From: Siderastrea siderea
Taxonomy: Eukaryota > Cnidaria > Anthozoa > Scleractinia > Rhizangiidae
DNA: 64,000 nucleotides
Assembly: GCA_964030785.1 (NCBI GenBank)
Contig: OZ034969.1
Span: 45,095,201 to 45,159,200, forward strand
Direction: 5' to 3'
Shown here: positions 22,160-32,654 of the stretch, piece after piece
Position numbering within the stretch: the first letter of the stretch is position 1
Layout: the number at the start of each line of letters is the position of its first letter
The notes under the pieces: generated by a model
Database searches by the model: none
Told to the model about the DNA's origin: nothing
The model's input: only the letters and a program-made list of their open reading frames with translations
Translations under genes and position numbers: made by a program

Positions 22160-23635
22160 ATGGTGTCCAATATGGCGTACGTTGATGCTGCGGAAGAACT
22201 TCAGAGTTATTTTATTGGTTTTGATATTTTACAACAATTAGACTCCTGTGCTGACAACCTTGCGACTAAATACTTGGAAAGGAAACTGGAAGATTATGTC
22301 ACAATTTTGTTTGGGATGATTTGCCAGCTAGAAATAGGTGAAAGTGCTGAGCATCGAAACGACCTCCTTGCACTCTTGAAAATACTTTATGAATTAGCGT
22401 ATGGAAAGCTGGAGGAGATATTCAGTCAAATCAATATGGAGCAGGTATCTCTTGAGCAGAGATCTGGTTACTACGTTCCCCTTGAGAAGACAGGCGGTCG
22501 ACCCAAATTTGCGATTACTAAAGAGCAGCTTGTGAATCTTCGGGAGACTGGCCTAACCTGGGCAAAAATTGCCACCTGTCTGAATGTCAGTGAGAAAACT
22601 CTGTACAGACGAGTCCAGGAATTTGACATTGATGGCAGATTTTCTGACTTATCAAACACTGAACTGGATGAACTGCTTAAATCCATTTTGGCGGTGACTC
22701 CCCGGGCAGGAGAGAGCTACATTCGTGGGAGTTTGAGAGGCAGCGGCTTACGAATTCAGCGGTGGAGGATAAGAGAAAGGCTAAGAGCTATAGACCCTGT
22801 GGGCAGAGTAGCTCGTAGGAGCTGTGCAATTCGAAGGCAAGTATACAATGTGCGTGCGCCAAATTGTCTGTGGCACATTGATACTAATCATAAATTCATA
22901 GCATGGAGATTTGTTATCCATGGCTGCATCGACGGCTACAGTAGGACAGTTACCCACCTGAACTGTGCCACCAATAACCTTGCAGTCACTGCCCTGCAAT
23001 ATTTTCAGGAGGGAGTGAGGAAATATAGCCTTCCTAGCAGAGTGAGAGGTGACTGTGGAGTGGAGAATGTCGATGTAGCAAGGTTTATGATTTCAAATCG
23101 TGGTACCAACAGGGGAAGTTTCATAACAGGAAGAAGTGTCCACAACACTAGGATTGAAAGGCTGTGGAGAGAAGTTAATCGAGTTGTTACCAGTCACTAC
23201 TCAGCAATATTCAGGCACATGGAACATTATGGGATCTTGGACTCCACTAGTGAGCTGGATATGTTTGTCCTCCATTATGTTTTCCTGCCTCGAATAGCCA
23301 ACTCATTAGAGGAGTTTACAGTACAATGGAACTACCATGGAATCAGGACAGTTGGACACACTTCTCCACTAGCCCTATGGAGTTATGGTATGGTTTCCCT
23401 GAACGCCAATGATGACATGGTAGGAGACCTTCACAGCTACGGTATTGATTATGAAGTGCCCCGTGAGGACAGTTCGGATGATGCCATTGTCGTTCCCGAA
23501 AACCAGTTTCATCTCACAGATGAAGAGAAAGCAGAGCTGTTTTCAGACATTGATCCATTAACAGACGATGGGGACTCAGGTATAAATCATTTCTGTGATG
23601 CGCGCTCTCGAGTAATTGACAGCCTTGTGCGATAG
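22160..23635 (+). CDS. Integrase-type (rve/DDE) transposase
   Basis: The frame is open for 491 codons from the ATG at 22160; a second in-frame ATG is at 22172. Residues about 112-156 form a DNA-binding helix-turn-helix (GGRPKF, then [20 protein letters not shown], then SEKTLYRR). The catalytic core follows at about 230-345. First Asp: D241 in LWHIDTNHK, before [12 protein letters not shown]. Second Asp: D298 in VRGDCGVEN. Glu: E333 in [12 protein letters not shown]. The Asp-Glu spacing of about 35 is that of retroviral-integrase-like enzymes. Such proteins cut and join transposon ends in the nucleus. The frame is complete with no stop, so it may be active. The promoter region is the palindrome array directly upstream. 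The family is well represented in fish and cnidarian genomes, from memory of the motif pattern. Confidence 0.9.
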   Translation: MVSNMAYVDAAEELQSYFIGFDILQQLDSCADNLATKYLERKLEDYVTILFGMICQLEIGESAEHRNDLLALLKILYELAYGKLEEIFSQINMEQVSLEQRSGYYVPLEKTGGRPKFAITKEQLVNLRETGLTWAKIATCLNVSEKTLYRRVQEFDIDGRFSDLSNTELDELLKSILAVTPRAGESYIRGSLRGSGLRIQRWRIRERLRAIDPVGRVARRSCAIRRQVYNVRAPNCLWHIDTNHKFIAWRFVIHGCIDGYSRTVTHLNCATNNLAVTALQYFQEGVRKYSLPSRVRGDCGVENVDVARFMISNRGTNRGSFITGRSVHNTRIERLWREVNRVVTSHYSAIFRHMEHYGILDSTSELDMFVLHYVFLPRIANSLEEFTVQWNYHGIRTVGHTSPLALWSYGMVSLNANDDMVGDLHSYGIDYEVPREDSSDDAIVVPENQFHLTDEEKAELFSDIDPLTDDGDSGINHFCDARSRVIDSLVR

Positions 23636-26462
23636 AGCATATTATCATTATCAAATGTGGATGAAAATGCACGGGGGGGGGGGGGGTGAGTACTCGGAAA
23701 AATTTTGGTGGGGTTGTGCTGCTGGGATTCTGAAACCGTTACCCTATACCAGACCACTTTCAGGTCCTTTTTGCAACCCTATTCTAGACTAGATGCCAAA
23801 AAGGCCTACCCTATCCCAGACTAGCTTTTTTCCAGCTATCTATCAGAAATATAACCACATAGTGCTTTTAATGGAATCCATACGTCGATCAGAAAAGTTG
23901 TCGGGATTTCATTTACATTTATTTCCCAATTTTTGAAACCCATTTTGGAGGAAATCTTTGACACCACCCATTTGTTTCCTGGTAATTGATATTCTAGATC
24001 TAAACTCCCTGATTTCTACTCCTTATCCCAGACCAAACTGCTTGAAAGCCATACCCTCACAGCGGCACATACTTACAATGTATACTGGTCACGTATGGGA
24101 GTACCCCCCCCCCCACAGGTAAAAGAGAGACTGACATCTGCATTTTTAGCTTAATTGTTCTAATAGTCAAACGATTTACTAACTGGAAAAGTGCGGCCTT
24201 CTAACATCTCCTTTGTTATGTCATATTTCTGGGGATACTTCTGCTACTGCATGATGACCTGAGGGATTTGTTTTGGACAAGTTCCCCTCTACTCATGAAT
24301 CTGACATTGTCATGCTTGGGTAACTAAAACAATGTAAAAAAGTCAAAATGACATTTCGTTAGAAGCTTTGTTTGAAGTTGCAGTAAGTAGCGTAAAACAG
24401 TTCTGAACGTTACATTGGGTTATCTACAGAAATAATTTGGAGTATGAAATAGCTCACCCCCTCTAATAAGTTATCCACCCCCCACTCCATGGTCATGAAG
24501 CAACAGGTTCTAAATATATCTTGTATTGGCAGTATAACATTATTTTGTATTTGAGTCATAAACGGACCATATTTTTATCTTTGAAGTTTCCAAAATTACC
24601 AGATCTCCTTGATACTGAAAGGCTTTGTTGGGCCCAATTTCAGTAAACAAGCCTTTTTTCACTGAAACAATTGGCATTAACATGATGGGGTGTCCAAGAC
24701 TTTGTTGTAAATCACCCAACTCAGAGAGTTGAGTTAATACCAGTTAGCCTGGTATCTTTGTCTCAATTTAAAAACAATTTCACAGATAAAATGGAGCATT
24801 TCTTTGATTCCAATACCACTTGTATAAGTAGAGATTACAAGAAAATATAAGGAACAGACTTATTGAGGGGTAGAGCATGTATGATTACTGCCTCTCTAGA
24901 ACCGAGTGAACTGTCTGTAATGCAAAGGTATCTGGAGAGGTTTGACTGTAATAATTTCATTAAACACAATGACAGAAATGGTTTTAAATCTTTATCCAAG
25001 AGTAGTAGTTCACATCAAGAAAGTACCTCCAAAAGACAATGTTATATCAAAGGCGTTGAATTTTTTTTTAAATGACAGGGTGGAGAGATGTTACATCCAC
25101 TTTCTAAACACAAGGATACTTTGGAAAACAGTACAGAGTAACATCCATGTTAAAGCTCAAAGTAAATTATTAGTGTTCTCCATCTTACAAGAACTACAGA
25201 AGATGACATTTATCTTATGAAACCAGTTTCATGGTCTCTTGTTATTGGCCTTGTCAATGTATATATTACATGGAAGTATGATATCTTTCACCTTAATAAA
25301 GACCACTTCTACAAGGTTCAAATTGTGTCTGAGAAACACGTCTTGGAATAAAGTTTTAAACTTTTGTATCTCATCCGGCCCTTTTTTTTAACAAGAACAT
25401 TAACATATTAGACTGCTGCAATTGAAAACATCCCAACTCACTTCCCAGTAATTATTACTAATCAATAATTAAAGCACTGGGACAAAATGCCATAAATGAC
25501 TTTTTTTGAAATGTGATATGAGTGGCTATGCCTTTCAGTTGTATGTCAACCTAAACACCTTACAATTGTTTAAGTAGAAAGTTCCCTTTATGCTGCAAAA
25601 GACCACATTTTCAGCAGCAAAAGCTCCAGGTCACTGATGACAGTTTTGCCTCCCAGACATGAACATGCCACTTTAGAATTAACATAAACGTTCTGAATTA
25701 ATGTCATATCCAGACCTTCTCATCCTTTGCTAGAGACATAATTGAAAACTGGAATAACGTACTGAATATGGGTACTGTCAAGTTTCATATTACATGTCAA
25801 TAATGTCACAAAGATGTTTCTGGGCCCCGTGATTGTCAGCAAAAAAGGGGGTGAAGGATTGGAATGAAGCTACTTGTCTAATCAGATTAGTGATCAGTGA
25901 CAAAAACGGATTTTGAAAGGTGTTGTCCTAAAGAGTAAGACGATCTGGTTATGAGATAACTTGTAACTTTCCAAGACTTGCTTGGTTTTATGATAGGTAC
26001 CTTTTATTCCAATATGAACTTAGAAACATGCCACATGCAACTGAACTGTCCAATGGCAAACTAAAATAACCTCATTACCTGTCAGGGCTGCCGTGGCTAG
26101 AAAAAGTGGTTTTTTTCATAAAACCAGGGTTGGTTGGATAGAAGAGTGGCCACTAGCTGAATGCACTGCACTGATTAAATTACCAGTTACAGTCGAAGAA
26201 AAGTGTTACAGCCACAGGGCCTGCTCCAGAACAATGTACACCAACATTATCTAAGGGAATGCATAACACTTTTTAACACTTGCCAACTATTCATCTGATT
26301 ATAATATGGAGAAAACAGGGAATTATATACGACCTAGTATAAAAAAAAAACCAGCACTGTTCTCTATTGTAACATATATGTACTTTGCTATTGAAATGAA
26401 ACTTTATACCACAAGAACTCAAAAGTAATGTCCTATTTGACGTTTTGCACAAGTTTGTTTAA
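23636..26462. other. Non-coding interior of the 8.6-kb transposon
   Basis: No convincing protein was found between the transposase stop and the 3' end of the HECT gene. Near 23674-24117 a G-tract with GAGTACTC and a mirrored GGGAGTACCCCCC suggest a nested small MITE of about 440 bp. The rest is AT-rich and may include 3' UTRs of the two convergent genes. Confidence 0.5.
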
Positions 26463-27128
26463 TCATCTCTTTCCAAATAAAGCACTGGAAAATGCACAGT
26501 CATAAATTTCGAGGAGCTCTTTATCATCTGGCAGAGAGGTTTTGCCACAAACACATCTCGGCAAATGCAGTGTATTGGAGCAAGTGTTGGCAGATGGAAG
26601 AAAGGACCAAACACGGCTGTCTTTAGCTGCAGTAAACTCAATAGAAGGTAAGATGTTGAAACCCAGAGATGGCTCCTCATCTGTTCCAGTGATAAACTGG
26701 AGAATGTGATTCAGAGTAACAGATTCTCTGAGCCCACTTCCTGCTTGCTGGCAATACCTTAAGAAAGCCTGGTATGTTGAGTTCTCATCTGTACAGGCAT
26801 TAGACCCTTCCTCTGAGAATTGGGGTGTAAGTAATGATAATAGTTTACGCCTTGACAGCATTGAAGCTGAAGATGGGCGAAAAAGATGTAAAACAGTTGG
26901 CAGTGCATTTCCAATCTGGTAAATCCCCACTTTCTGAAATCCATTTCGAAGCTTTCCAATACACTCAGAGGGTTCTCCAGATCCAAAAAGTTCCTGAAGA
27001 TGGTCTTCAGACAAACACCTAGGAATATTTCCATTCTGAAGGACACTGAGTGCCATCACAATGCCAGCAAAGTAATAATCATCAGCCAGGTGTTCCTTTA
27101 AACCATTATCAAAGTAGTCATTCCTTAT
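26463..27128 (-). CDS. HECT-type E3 ubiquitin ligase C-lobe exon (transposon cargo)
   Basis: The minus-strand exon starts after acceptor CTCTGTACAG (27128) and reads to a stop at 26463. It matches the C-terminal half of HECT ubiquitin ligases: DYYFAGIVMALSVLQNGNIP, CLSEDHLQELFG, then GFNILPSIEF, and the C-lobe motif FLPSANTCSNTLHLP, where the Cys (codon at about 26580-26582) is the expected thioester-forming residue. HECT enzymes pass ubiquitin from an E2 via this Cys to substrates. The protein ends shortly after at SALFGKR, as real HECT proteins do. It belongs with the exons at 27600-27660 and 28801-29676. I infer that it is transposon cargo, not a host gene, because it lies inside the TIRs. 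Confidence 0.82.
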   Translation of the reverse strand: MRNDYFDNGLKEHLADDYYFAGIVMALSVLQNGNIPRCLSEDHLQELFGSGEPSECIGKLRNGFQKVGIYQIGNALPTVLHLFRPSSASMLSRRKLLSLLTPQFSEEGSNACTDENSTYQAFLRYCQQAGSGLRESVTLNHILQFITGTDEEPSLGFNILPSIEFTAAKDSRVWSFLPSANTCSNTLHLPRCVCGKTSLPDDKELLEIYDCAFSSALFGKR

Positions 27129-27195
27129 CTGTACAGAGGGCCACAAGTTTATCTGTACAGAGGGCCACAAGTTTTTAGTACAGAGGGCCACAAGT
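27122..27195. repeat. Three-unit minisatellite at a HECT exon border
   Basis: CTGTACAGAGGGCCACAAGT is repeated three times and overlaps the exon acceptor, so the acceptor motif itself has been copied. The open frame through it (NLWPSVQI repeats) is probably intronic. Confidence 0.85.
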
Positions 27196-27244
27196 TTATT
27201 AGTATGTATATACTATTATGTGTTTTACCCTCTTTAAATAAAGG

Positions 27245-27245
27245 C

Positions 27246-27295
<50 letters not shown>

Positions 27296-27298
27296 CTG
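27245..27298. repeat. TTAC microsatellite
   Basis: About a dozen TTAC units in an intron of the HECT gene. Confidence 0.95.
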
Positions 27299-27599
27299 TT
27301 GAAGACACAATCTGAAGAACTCTCTTCTTGGCCCACCAGCATCACCACCAGCATCACCTACCTTAACTGGGCTGAAATTCACCATGTAATCAGGCCTTTC
27401 CAGAGTTGTTTTACAAAGTTGAAATTTGACTCACTAAGTAGGGAAAAAACATTTTCTGAACATGAGGGTGTCAGTCCAGCTTGGCTAAACCTCAGGATGG
27501 TACTTACAGTTTCAGCTAGTTACAGTTTTGAAATAATTTTGAGTTTAGAAAGATCTTACAATGACCAGAATCAATTAATTTTGATGTCAGGAAAAATAC

Positions 27600-27660
27600 C
27601 TTCAGAACTACTTGTCTTTGTTAAGTCCCAAATTGGCTTCATTACTTCCTCATCATCTTC
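27600..27660 (-). CDS. Probable internal exon of the HECT cargo gene
   Basis: On the minus strand a 61-base open segment sits between acceptor TTCATTTCAG and donor GAAG/GTATTT, encoding an acidic EDDEEVMKPIWDLTKTSSSE. A further candidate exon follows at about 27410-27358 (ending SPVK before GTAGGTG). The splice signals are good but there is no recognisable domain, so this is tentative. Confidence 0.4.
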
Positions 27661-28164
27661 CTGAAATGAAAACAAATCAAATTATTTTTTGTTCCTTGTA
27701 TACACACATTGATTTTTTTTAGGACGGTATGTACCTTGTGGATTACAACTCTCTAAAACTAACATTAATCATTAGGGGCTTGGACAGAGTGCTTACTGTA
27801 CTACCATAGGGAATTTGCAATGCTGTGATGCCATTAGCATAAAATTTGCCTTCTCTTCAACTGACTTGGGGCAAAAAATTATCGACAAGTCACGATGCTG
27901 AGGGTACAACATATAATTTATATTATAATACACATTTCAACTTTACTTTATTTTGCATTTCTGCCATGGCAAAATTTAATGTTATGCTACTATCATTTAT
28001 AGCACAACACTAAATTTTGGCGTGCTTCCATTGGTCGAAATCGATCACGTGACGCGATAGTGTCTCTCCTCTCAGCGGGCGCCTATCAGCGAATAGTGCC
28101 TGTGTGTGGCAATTTTTGCTCAAAGTTTAGCGTTGTACAATAAAAACAATAGAGTTCTGCTGTC

Positions 28165-28270
28165 TTGGGCCCAATGTGTGATAGGTTCCCTCGGAAATTT
28201 GATGTTCAAACTTCATATAATATAACATTTGCTGTGAACATCAAATTTCCTGGGGAAACCTATCACACGA
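28165..28270. repeat. Inverted repeat inside the transposon
   Basis: TGATAGGTTCCCTCGGAAAT with TTGATGTTC is mirrored by GAACATCAAATTTCC and GGGGAAACCTATCA. It is a hairpin of about 100 bp, perhaps a nested MITE in a HECT-gene intron. Confidence 0.65.
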
Positions 28271-28800
28271 TAGAGCCCTCGACAGAAGAACTCGATATAT
28301 GAAAATATTATCTGCACATAAGTTATAAAAATGACAAGGATTGCATGTAAGTCCCGATACAATACACTATACAACTGGTGATTGTATCAAAACATATAAT
28401 TGCTTGTGGTTGTAAATTATCATTCAACTATCCAATCTCCCAAGTAGTCACGTGTTGCCTTGCACTCTAGATCGTCAAGGCCAACACAAGCATGTCACTC
28501 AAGAAGTAAACACTACATTCCATCATTTGCAAGTCACACACGCTGGACTTGACACCTGACTTAACAGACAGAATTTTCCTTCAAAACTTTATTTCATGGC
28601 GCATATAGTTTGTCCTTTGTTTCAAACTAATATTTTTCATCCAGTGTGAGTTTTTGCTTTGCCACACATAATTAAGCTTTCTGTTCTTTTTTGAGATTTT
28701 TGTTTTAGTTTCACTCGGTAAATAAAGTCCTTTAAAATGTTTTCTTTCAAATTGACTGAACACTAGTACACTGCCCCCCCCCCCCCCCGAAAACTAACCC

Positions 28801-29676
28801 TCAGCTGACCTCGCTGTCATGCTTGGCTTTTTTGAACGATGGCTCCATATCAAGAATGGTTCTCATGGGTCGAATGTACACTGGCTTGTCGTTGAAGACC
28901 TTATGTTGCAAAAATCCAGACAAAACCTGCCCAGGAGCTAGCACAGGAGCCATCAATCGAGAATGCACCGGCATCAGCACTTCAATGTCATCAAAATCGC
29001 CTAGCCTTGTCGGAAATAACGACTTAAGGAAATCATGTGAAGTACTTTCGTCCCATTCCTTCAGAAACTGGGCCCCTGAAACAACGTGACCGTTTTGCAT
29101 GAGCCATGCCCGGGCTCCCTGCCGGGGAACATTTTCGTGTTGTGGTCCGCCAAGCAAAACAACGTCCTTAATAAAAGGTCCATGCGGTGTCTTACTGCTG
29201 GGTTTGCCCTTCTTGCGAACCCTTGTGTTGTTAAAATTGTAAGACAACCGAAAGCGTGGAGTCGTCGCAGAATTCGGGCTACTTCTTTGCCCTTGTTGAG
29301 AAGATTGCTCTCTGACCTGTGCAGAATTGGTGCTACTACTTTGCCCTTCCTGAGAAGATTGCTCTCTAGCTTGTGCAACTGGCTGAACTGAGCTTCGCCT
29401 GAAAATCCTGGCAACTTCTCTGTCAACATTTGATCGCCCACCGTTGTTTGCCTCGGGTGCATGAGGTCTGTCTGGCTGGCTTTCTACGCGCTGTAGTTCC
29501 CTGCCCAGTCTTCCGATGTTATCAAGTAACTGTCTTACAATGGGGTTCATCTTTAAATTGAGCGTATCTTCCGTATTATAGCCTCCCTGATGAGAATCGT
29601 CCCTGTGAGCGGACAAACTGGAACCTTCGACGTATTGGGCGCGAAAATGAGGGCGAAAGGAGTTCTGGGAAAGCAT
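28801..29676 (-). CDS. N-terminal exon of the HECT cargo gene
   Basis: The first in-frame ATG is at 29676, just inside the right palindrome array, and the frame stays open for about 290 codons. The N-terminal half is hydrophilic and low in complexity, with a repeated segment (REQSSQEGQSSS, then REQSSQQGQRSS). The C-terminal half is structured-looking: FIKDVVLLGGP, then PRQGARAWLMQNG, then GQVLSGFLQHKVFNDKPVYI and RPM. A KDVVLL start and a YIRP end before a HECT domain fit fish and cnidarian HECT proteins as I remember them. A donor-like GAG/GTCAGC lies at the frame's end, so splicing to the HECT exons is likely. It shares the transposon with a convergent transposase. Confidence 0.7.
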   Translation of the reverse strand: MLSQNSFRPHFRAQYVEGSSLSAHRDDSHQGGYNTEDTLNLKMNPIVRQLLDNIGRLGRELQRVESQPDRPHAPEANNGGRSNVDREVARIFRRSSVQPVAQAREQSSQEGQSSSTNSAQVREQSSQQGQRSSPNSATTPRFRLSYNFNNTRVRKKGKPSSKTPHGPFIKDVVLLGGPQHENVPRQGARAWLMQNGHVVSGAQFLKEWDESTSHDFLKSLFPTRLGDFDDIEVLMPVHSRLMAPVLAPGQVLSGFLQHKVFNDKPVYIRPMRTILDMEPSFKKAKHDSEVS

Positions 29677-29711
29677 CCCACTGTTCTCTGCGCCCCCACT
29701 CAAAAACAAAC

Positions 29712-30053
29712 TCGCTAGCGAGAAATTGAAAACTCGCTAGCGAGAAAATAAAAACTCGCTAGCGAGAATTGAAAACTCTCTAGCGAGAAATTAAAAACTC
29801 GCTAGCGAGAAAGTGAAAACTCGTTAGCGAGAAATTAAAAACTCGCTCAGTAGCGAGAAAGTGAAAACTCGCTAGCGAGAAATTAAAAACTCGCTCAGTA
29901 GCGAGAAAGTGAAAACTCGCTAGCGAGAAATTAAAAACTCGCTAGCGAGAAACTAAAAACTCGCTAGCGAGAAATTGAAAACTCGCTAGCGAGAAATTGA
30001 AAACTCGCTAGCGAGAAATTAAAAACTCGCTAGCGAGAAGATAAAAACTCGCT
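29712..30053 (-). repeat. Right subterminal array of CTCGCTAGCGAG palindromes
   Basis: About fifteen units of 22-23 bp, the reverse complement of the left array (CTCGCTAGCGAGAAATTGAA). Two units carry a 3-base insertion in the core (CTCGCTCAGTAGCGAG). The array abuts the start codon of the HECT gene at 29676. Confidence 0.92.
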
Positions 30054-30062
30054 ACCGAAAAC

Positions 30063-30258
30063 TGAAGCTTTTCTAAAGCAACTCAACCACAGCTATCCAG
30101 AACTCGACCATATATTTCCAAAACTGACCATATAATTTTTGTTACTCGACCGTACATTTCCAAAACTGACCATATCATCTTTCTAACTCGATGATATTGG
30201 AAGCCGTTTGGACCGGTATTTACAAGTCGATAGGCTTTTGGCAGTGACGGCTTGCCAT
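30063..30258 (-). repeat. Right terminal inverted repeat of the 8.6-kb transposon
   Basis: Near-identical reverse complement of 21652-21847, ending GGCTTGCCAT. Confidence 0.92.
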
Positions 30259-31240
30259 ATTTATTCGTGGTAGTCCAACAGCGAAATTTTTTTAATGGCG
30301 AAGATCGATTGGTGATCGGCCGTTCTAAAAAAAAAGAAAAAAGAAAAAATTAAAATCGGAATTTTGGAGAACTCAGAGAGGTTATTCAGCAGATATGAGG
30401 AATTCTTAATTCGAAAGGAAAAATGGTCAATCTTATACAAAGGGTGTGAAAAAAAAATACCAAAAAGGGTTTGAAAAATACCAAACAGGCGCCTCGAAAA
30501 TAAAGAGAGAAAACTTGTTTTCCGGTGTCTTGAAAGGCAATTTTTAGCCACCATTAAGTTCACCAGAAGAGCGGATTAAGCGCCCGTGGCAGATCTACTC
30601 CACATCGCATCCCACGGAAGAGAATCATCGCTCGTTTTATCCCCCATCCTTTATCAGCCATCTGCTAAAGAAAACATAAAACTCCACCCTGCCTTTTTTA
30701 CAAGACAAGAAAGAAACAAACAAACAAAACAATCGTTTTAGAGTAATACAACAGTAGAGTTGATGTTCGCGGGCGTAAATTGTTTTTGGCCCGACTCAGG
30801 GTTAGAATGAGCTCTGAGAAAGGCCAAAAACATATTTACGCCCAAGAACATCAACTCTATTATTATTATGATCATCCCAGAGGGTATTGAGAAAAGCCGC
30901 GAAATTATTAGCAGCATAGTGAGTGGTGAGTTGACGAAACCGACACAGCGTGTCAAATGTTTACAAAACAAACAAGGTACAATACAACCGGAAAACATTT
31001 TTCAAAATAATTTCTGCTCCAAAATGTTTGAAAGAAAAATGATTCAATCCTCAGTAGAACCAGCCGCAAATAAGTCATTTAGGAGTGCTGATGTTAATTG
31101 TACAATTTGTGAATAAGCAGTTTGGCAAATTGCCTGAACGGCCGAGCGAGTTTGGTTCGTCGACGACAAACAAACTTCTCCGCTTTGCATGGAGCTACTA
31201 CAGGCATTATTTTCAGTTACAGCTTCTTTGAGCTTGTTTA
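30259..31240 (+). repeat. Segmental duplication unit 1, right part
   Basis: From TTATTCGTGG onward this matches 36608-37402, including the AAATTTTTTTAATGGCGAAG and GTGTCAAATGTTTACAAAAC blocks. A small palindrome (30752-30862; AGAGTTGATGTTCGCGGGCG and its mirror) lies inside and is shortened in the other copy. A minus-strand frame starting MTNEQRNFQSSQLGEEDLNK ends in this block; it has no recognised domain. Confidence 0.8.
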
Positions 31241-31525
31241 AATCTTCTTCACCCAACTGGGAAGACTGAAAATTTCGCTGTTCATTGGTCACTTTTTACA
31301 CAAACACAAGAGCTCCAAAGAAGCGAGTGAAGTAAACAGAACTGACAGAGAAAACAGCGCGAACATTCGAATGGTTTCCGGTTTTCTGATTGGTTGATAG
31401 GTAAATTTTCGCGCTTCTGATTGGTGATCTGAGCGGGCTAAAACATATTTTAGCTCGCTGATTTCCCCATTTTAGCCCGCAAATACGCCACGAAGCCCAA
31501 TGAAATGATTATAATTGATCTCTAG

Positions 31526-31597
31526 GCTCCTGTCTAACAATGAAATAGCTCACCTCCTGGAACAAGTTTTCTCAAGTGTGACCGACATGCAAGTGCT
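31526..31597 (+). CDS. Receptor gene exon 9: LRR 5
   Basis: A 72-base phase-2 exon (acceptor TGATCTCTAG, donor CT/GTTAGT) encodes LLSNNEIAHLLEQVFSSVTD followed by MQVL. The Pro of the LP motif is Leu here and the donor is weaker than in other LRR exons, but phase, length and LRR pattern are conserved. Confidence 0.82.
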
Positions 31598-32654
31598 GTT
31601 AGTTTTTAGATAGATAATACGGTTTATCTGATCATGTGATTGCTTTGCTTTATTTGTTTGTTTGGTTAAACGAACATTTTAGATTCTTCAAGCTGAAACT
31701 GTTCTATGATTGCGAGAAACCTTCTGAGCGAAGTCTTAAGTTCCAAGCAAAGTCCTATACTCTATGTGCTTTTAAATTTCTGGTCCACGCGAAGGAACTG
31801 AAAAGATGTTCAGAATTTATGATTATCCGATGAGGAAAAACAAAACAGTTACGATTTCCTGTTTTAATTCGAAGGCCACAGGTCGTAAATAATTTTTTAT
31901 CTAGACAAACATGTTTTTCACTTCACAGTGGCCAGTTTAACGGGTATTCAGCTAACAGCGCTAAAAACCCTTGTTTAATATTTAAAGAAGAACCTAAGCA
32001 TAGCCGTCGAATTCTTCTCCACCTCATTCTAAGACGCCATTAGATTAGCTGATAAGAGAAACTTTACAGGAGAATTGCTGCAGCAGAGCCATCGTAAATG
32101 ATGCAAAAATTATTCTTTTTTTTTCTGTCAGCGCAATCATTTCAAGGGTAAGACAAACAGAGTGCCAAAATCGGTTAAGTTTTTAAATTTATTCCACCAT
32201 AATTCATTGCAATAAGTAATGCTGTATACGTCGTATGTGGCCGCGTATTCTCGAATGGTTCTTCTCTTTAATCACGCTCACTTTCGAGGTTGATCGATTA
32301 GTGCCTGCGATAAGACTCTATTATTGTTTAGCTTAGCAAGCCGTTTCTACGGGGCACGAGAAACAAAGAACATAAACAAAAATCAAAAGTAAAGAAAGGA
32401 AGCCGATGCAGGAAGATCGTTGCTAAAAGAGGACCTAATTGCAGATTAGATCGACTTTAACAAAATTTGCTGGTAATTATTTTGATGGTGGCTTACCTTC
32501 GAAACTCTGCTTAAAAAAACGTGGAACGAATATCACATTGATCACTTTAAGCATATTATAATAGTTTTAAATAAGGATAAGCAACCACGCATTTACTTTG
32601 AAACTGTGTACGCCTATTTTTAAACTACAAATGAAAATGGAGGAAATAACTTAT

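Larger units (their letters stand above)
21652..30258. mobile_element. 8.6-kb integrase-type DNA transposon with HECT cargo gene
   Basis: The element is bounded by terminal inverted repeats of about 200 bp that differ at only a few positions (both begin ATGGCAAGCCGTCACTGCCA reading inward). Inside each TIR is an array of palindromic CTCGCTAGCGAG units. A transposase gene runs inward from the left (22160-23635), and a HECT-type gene runs inward from the right (29676 to 26463, minus strand). The flanks give a 5-6 bp AT-rich target duplication with one mismatch (ATTAT/TTTAT), and the duplicated host copy at about 36605-36613 (GAGATTATTCGTGG) shows the empty site. Transposase type suggests the Ginger or IS3EU-like integrase-derived groups; which one is not resolved. 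It sits in the intron between LRR 4 and LRR 5. High TIR identity and open frames suggest a young insertion. Confidence 0.9.

Noticed and set aside
31044..31292. Minus-strand frame MTNEQRNFQSSQLGEEDLNK, with a partial copy at 37232-37441
   Set aside because: It looks protein-like and is duplicated, but the second copy has lost the start region and no family was recognised; not strong enough for a gene call.
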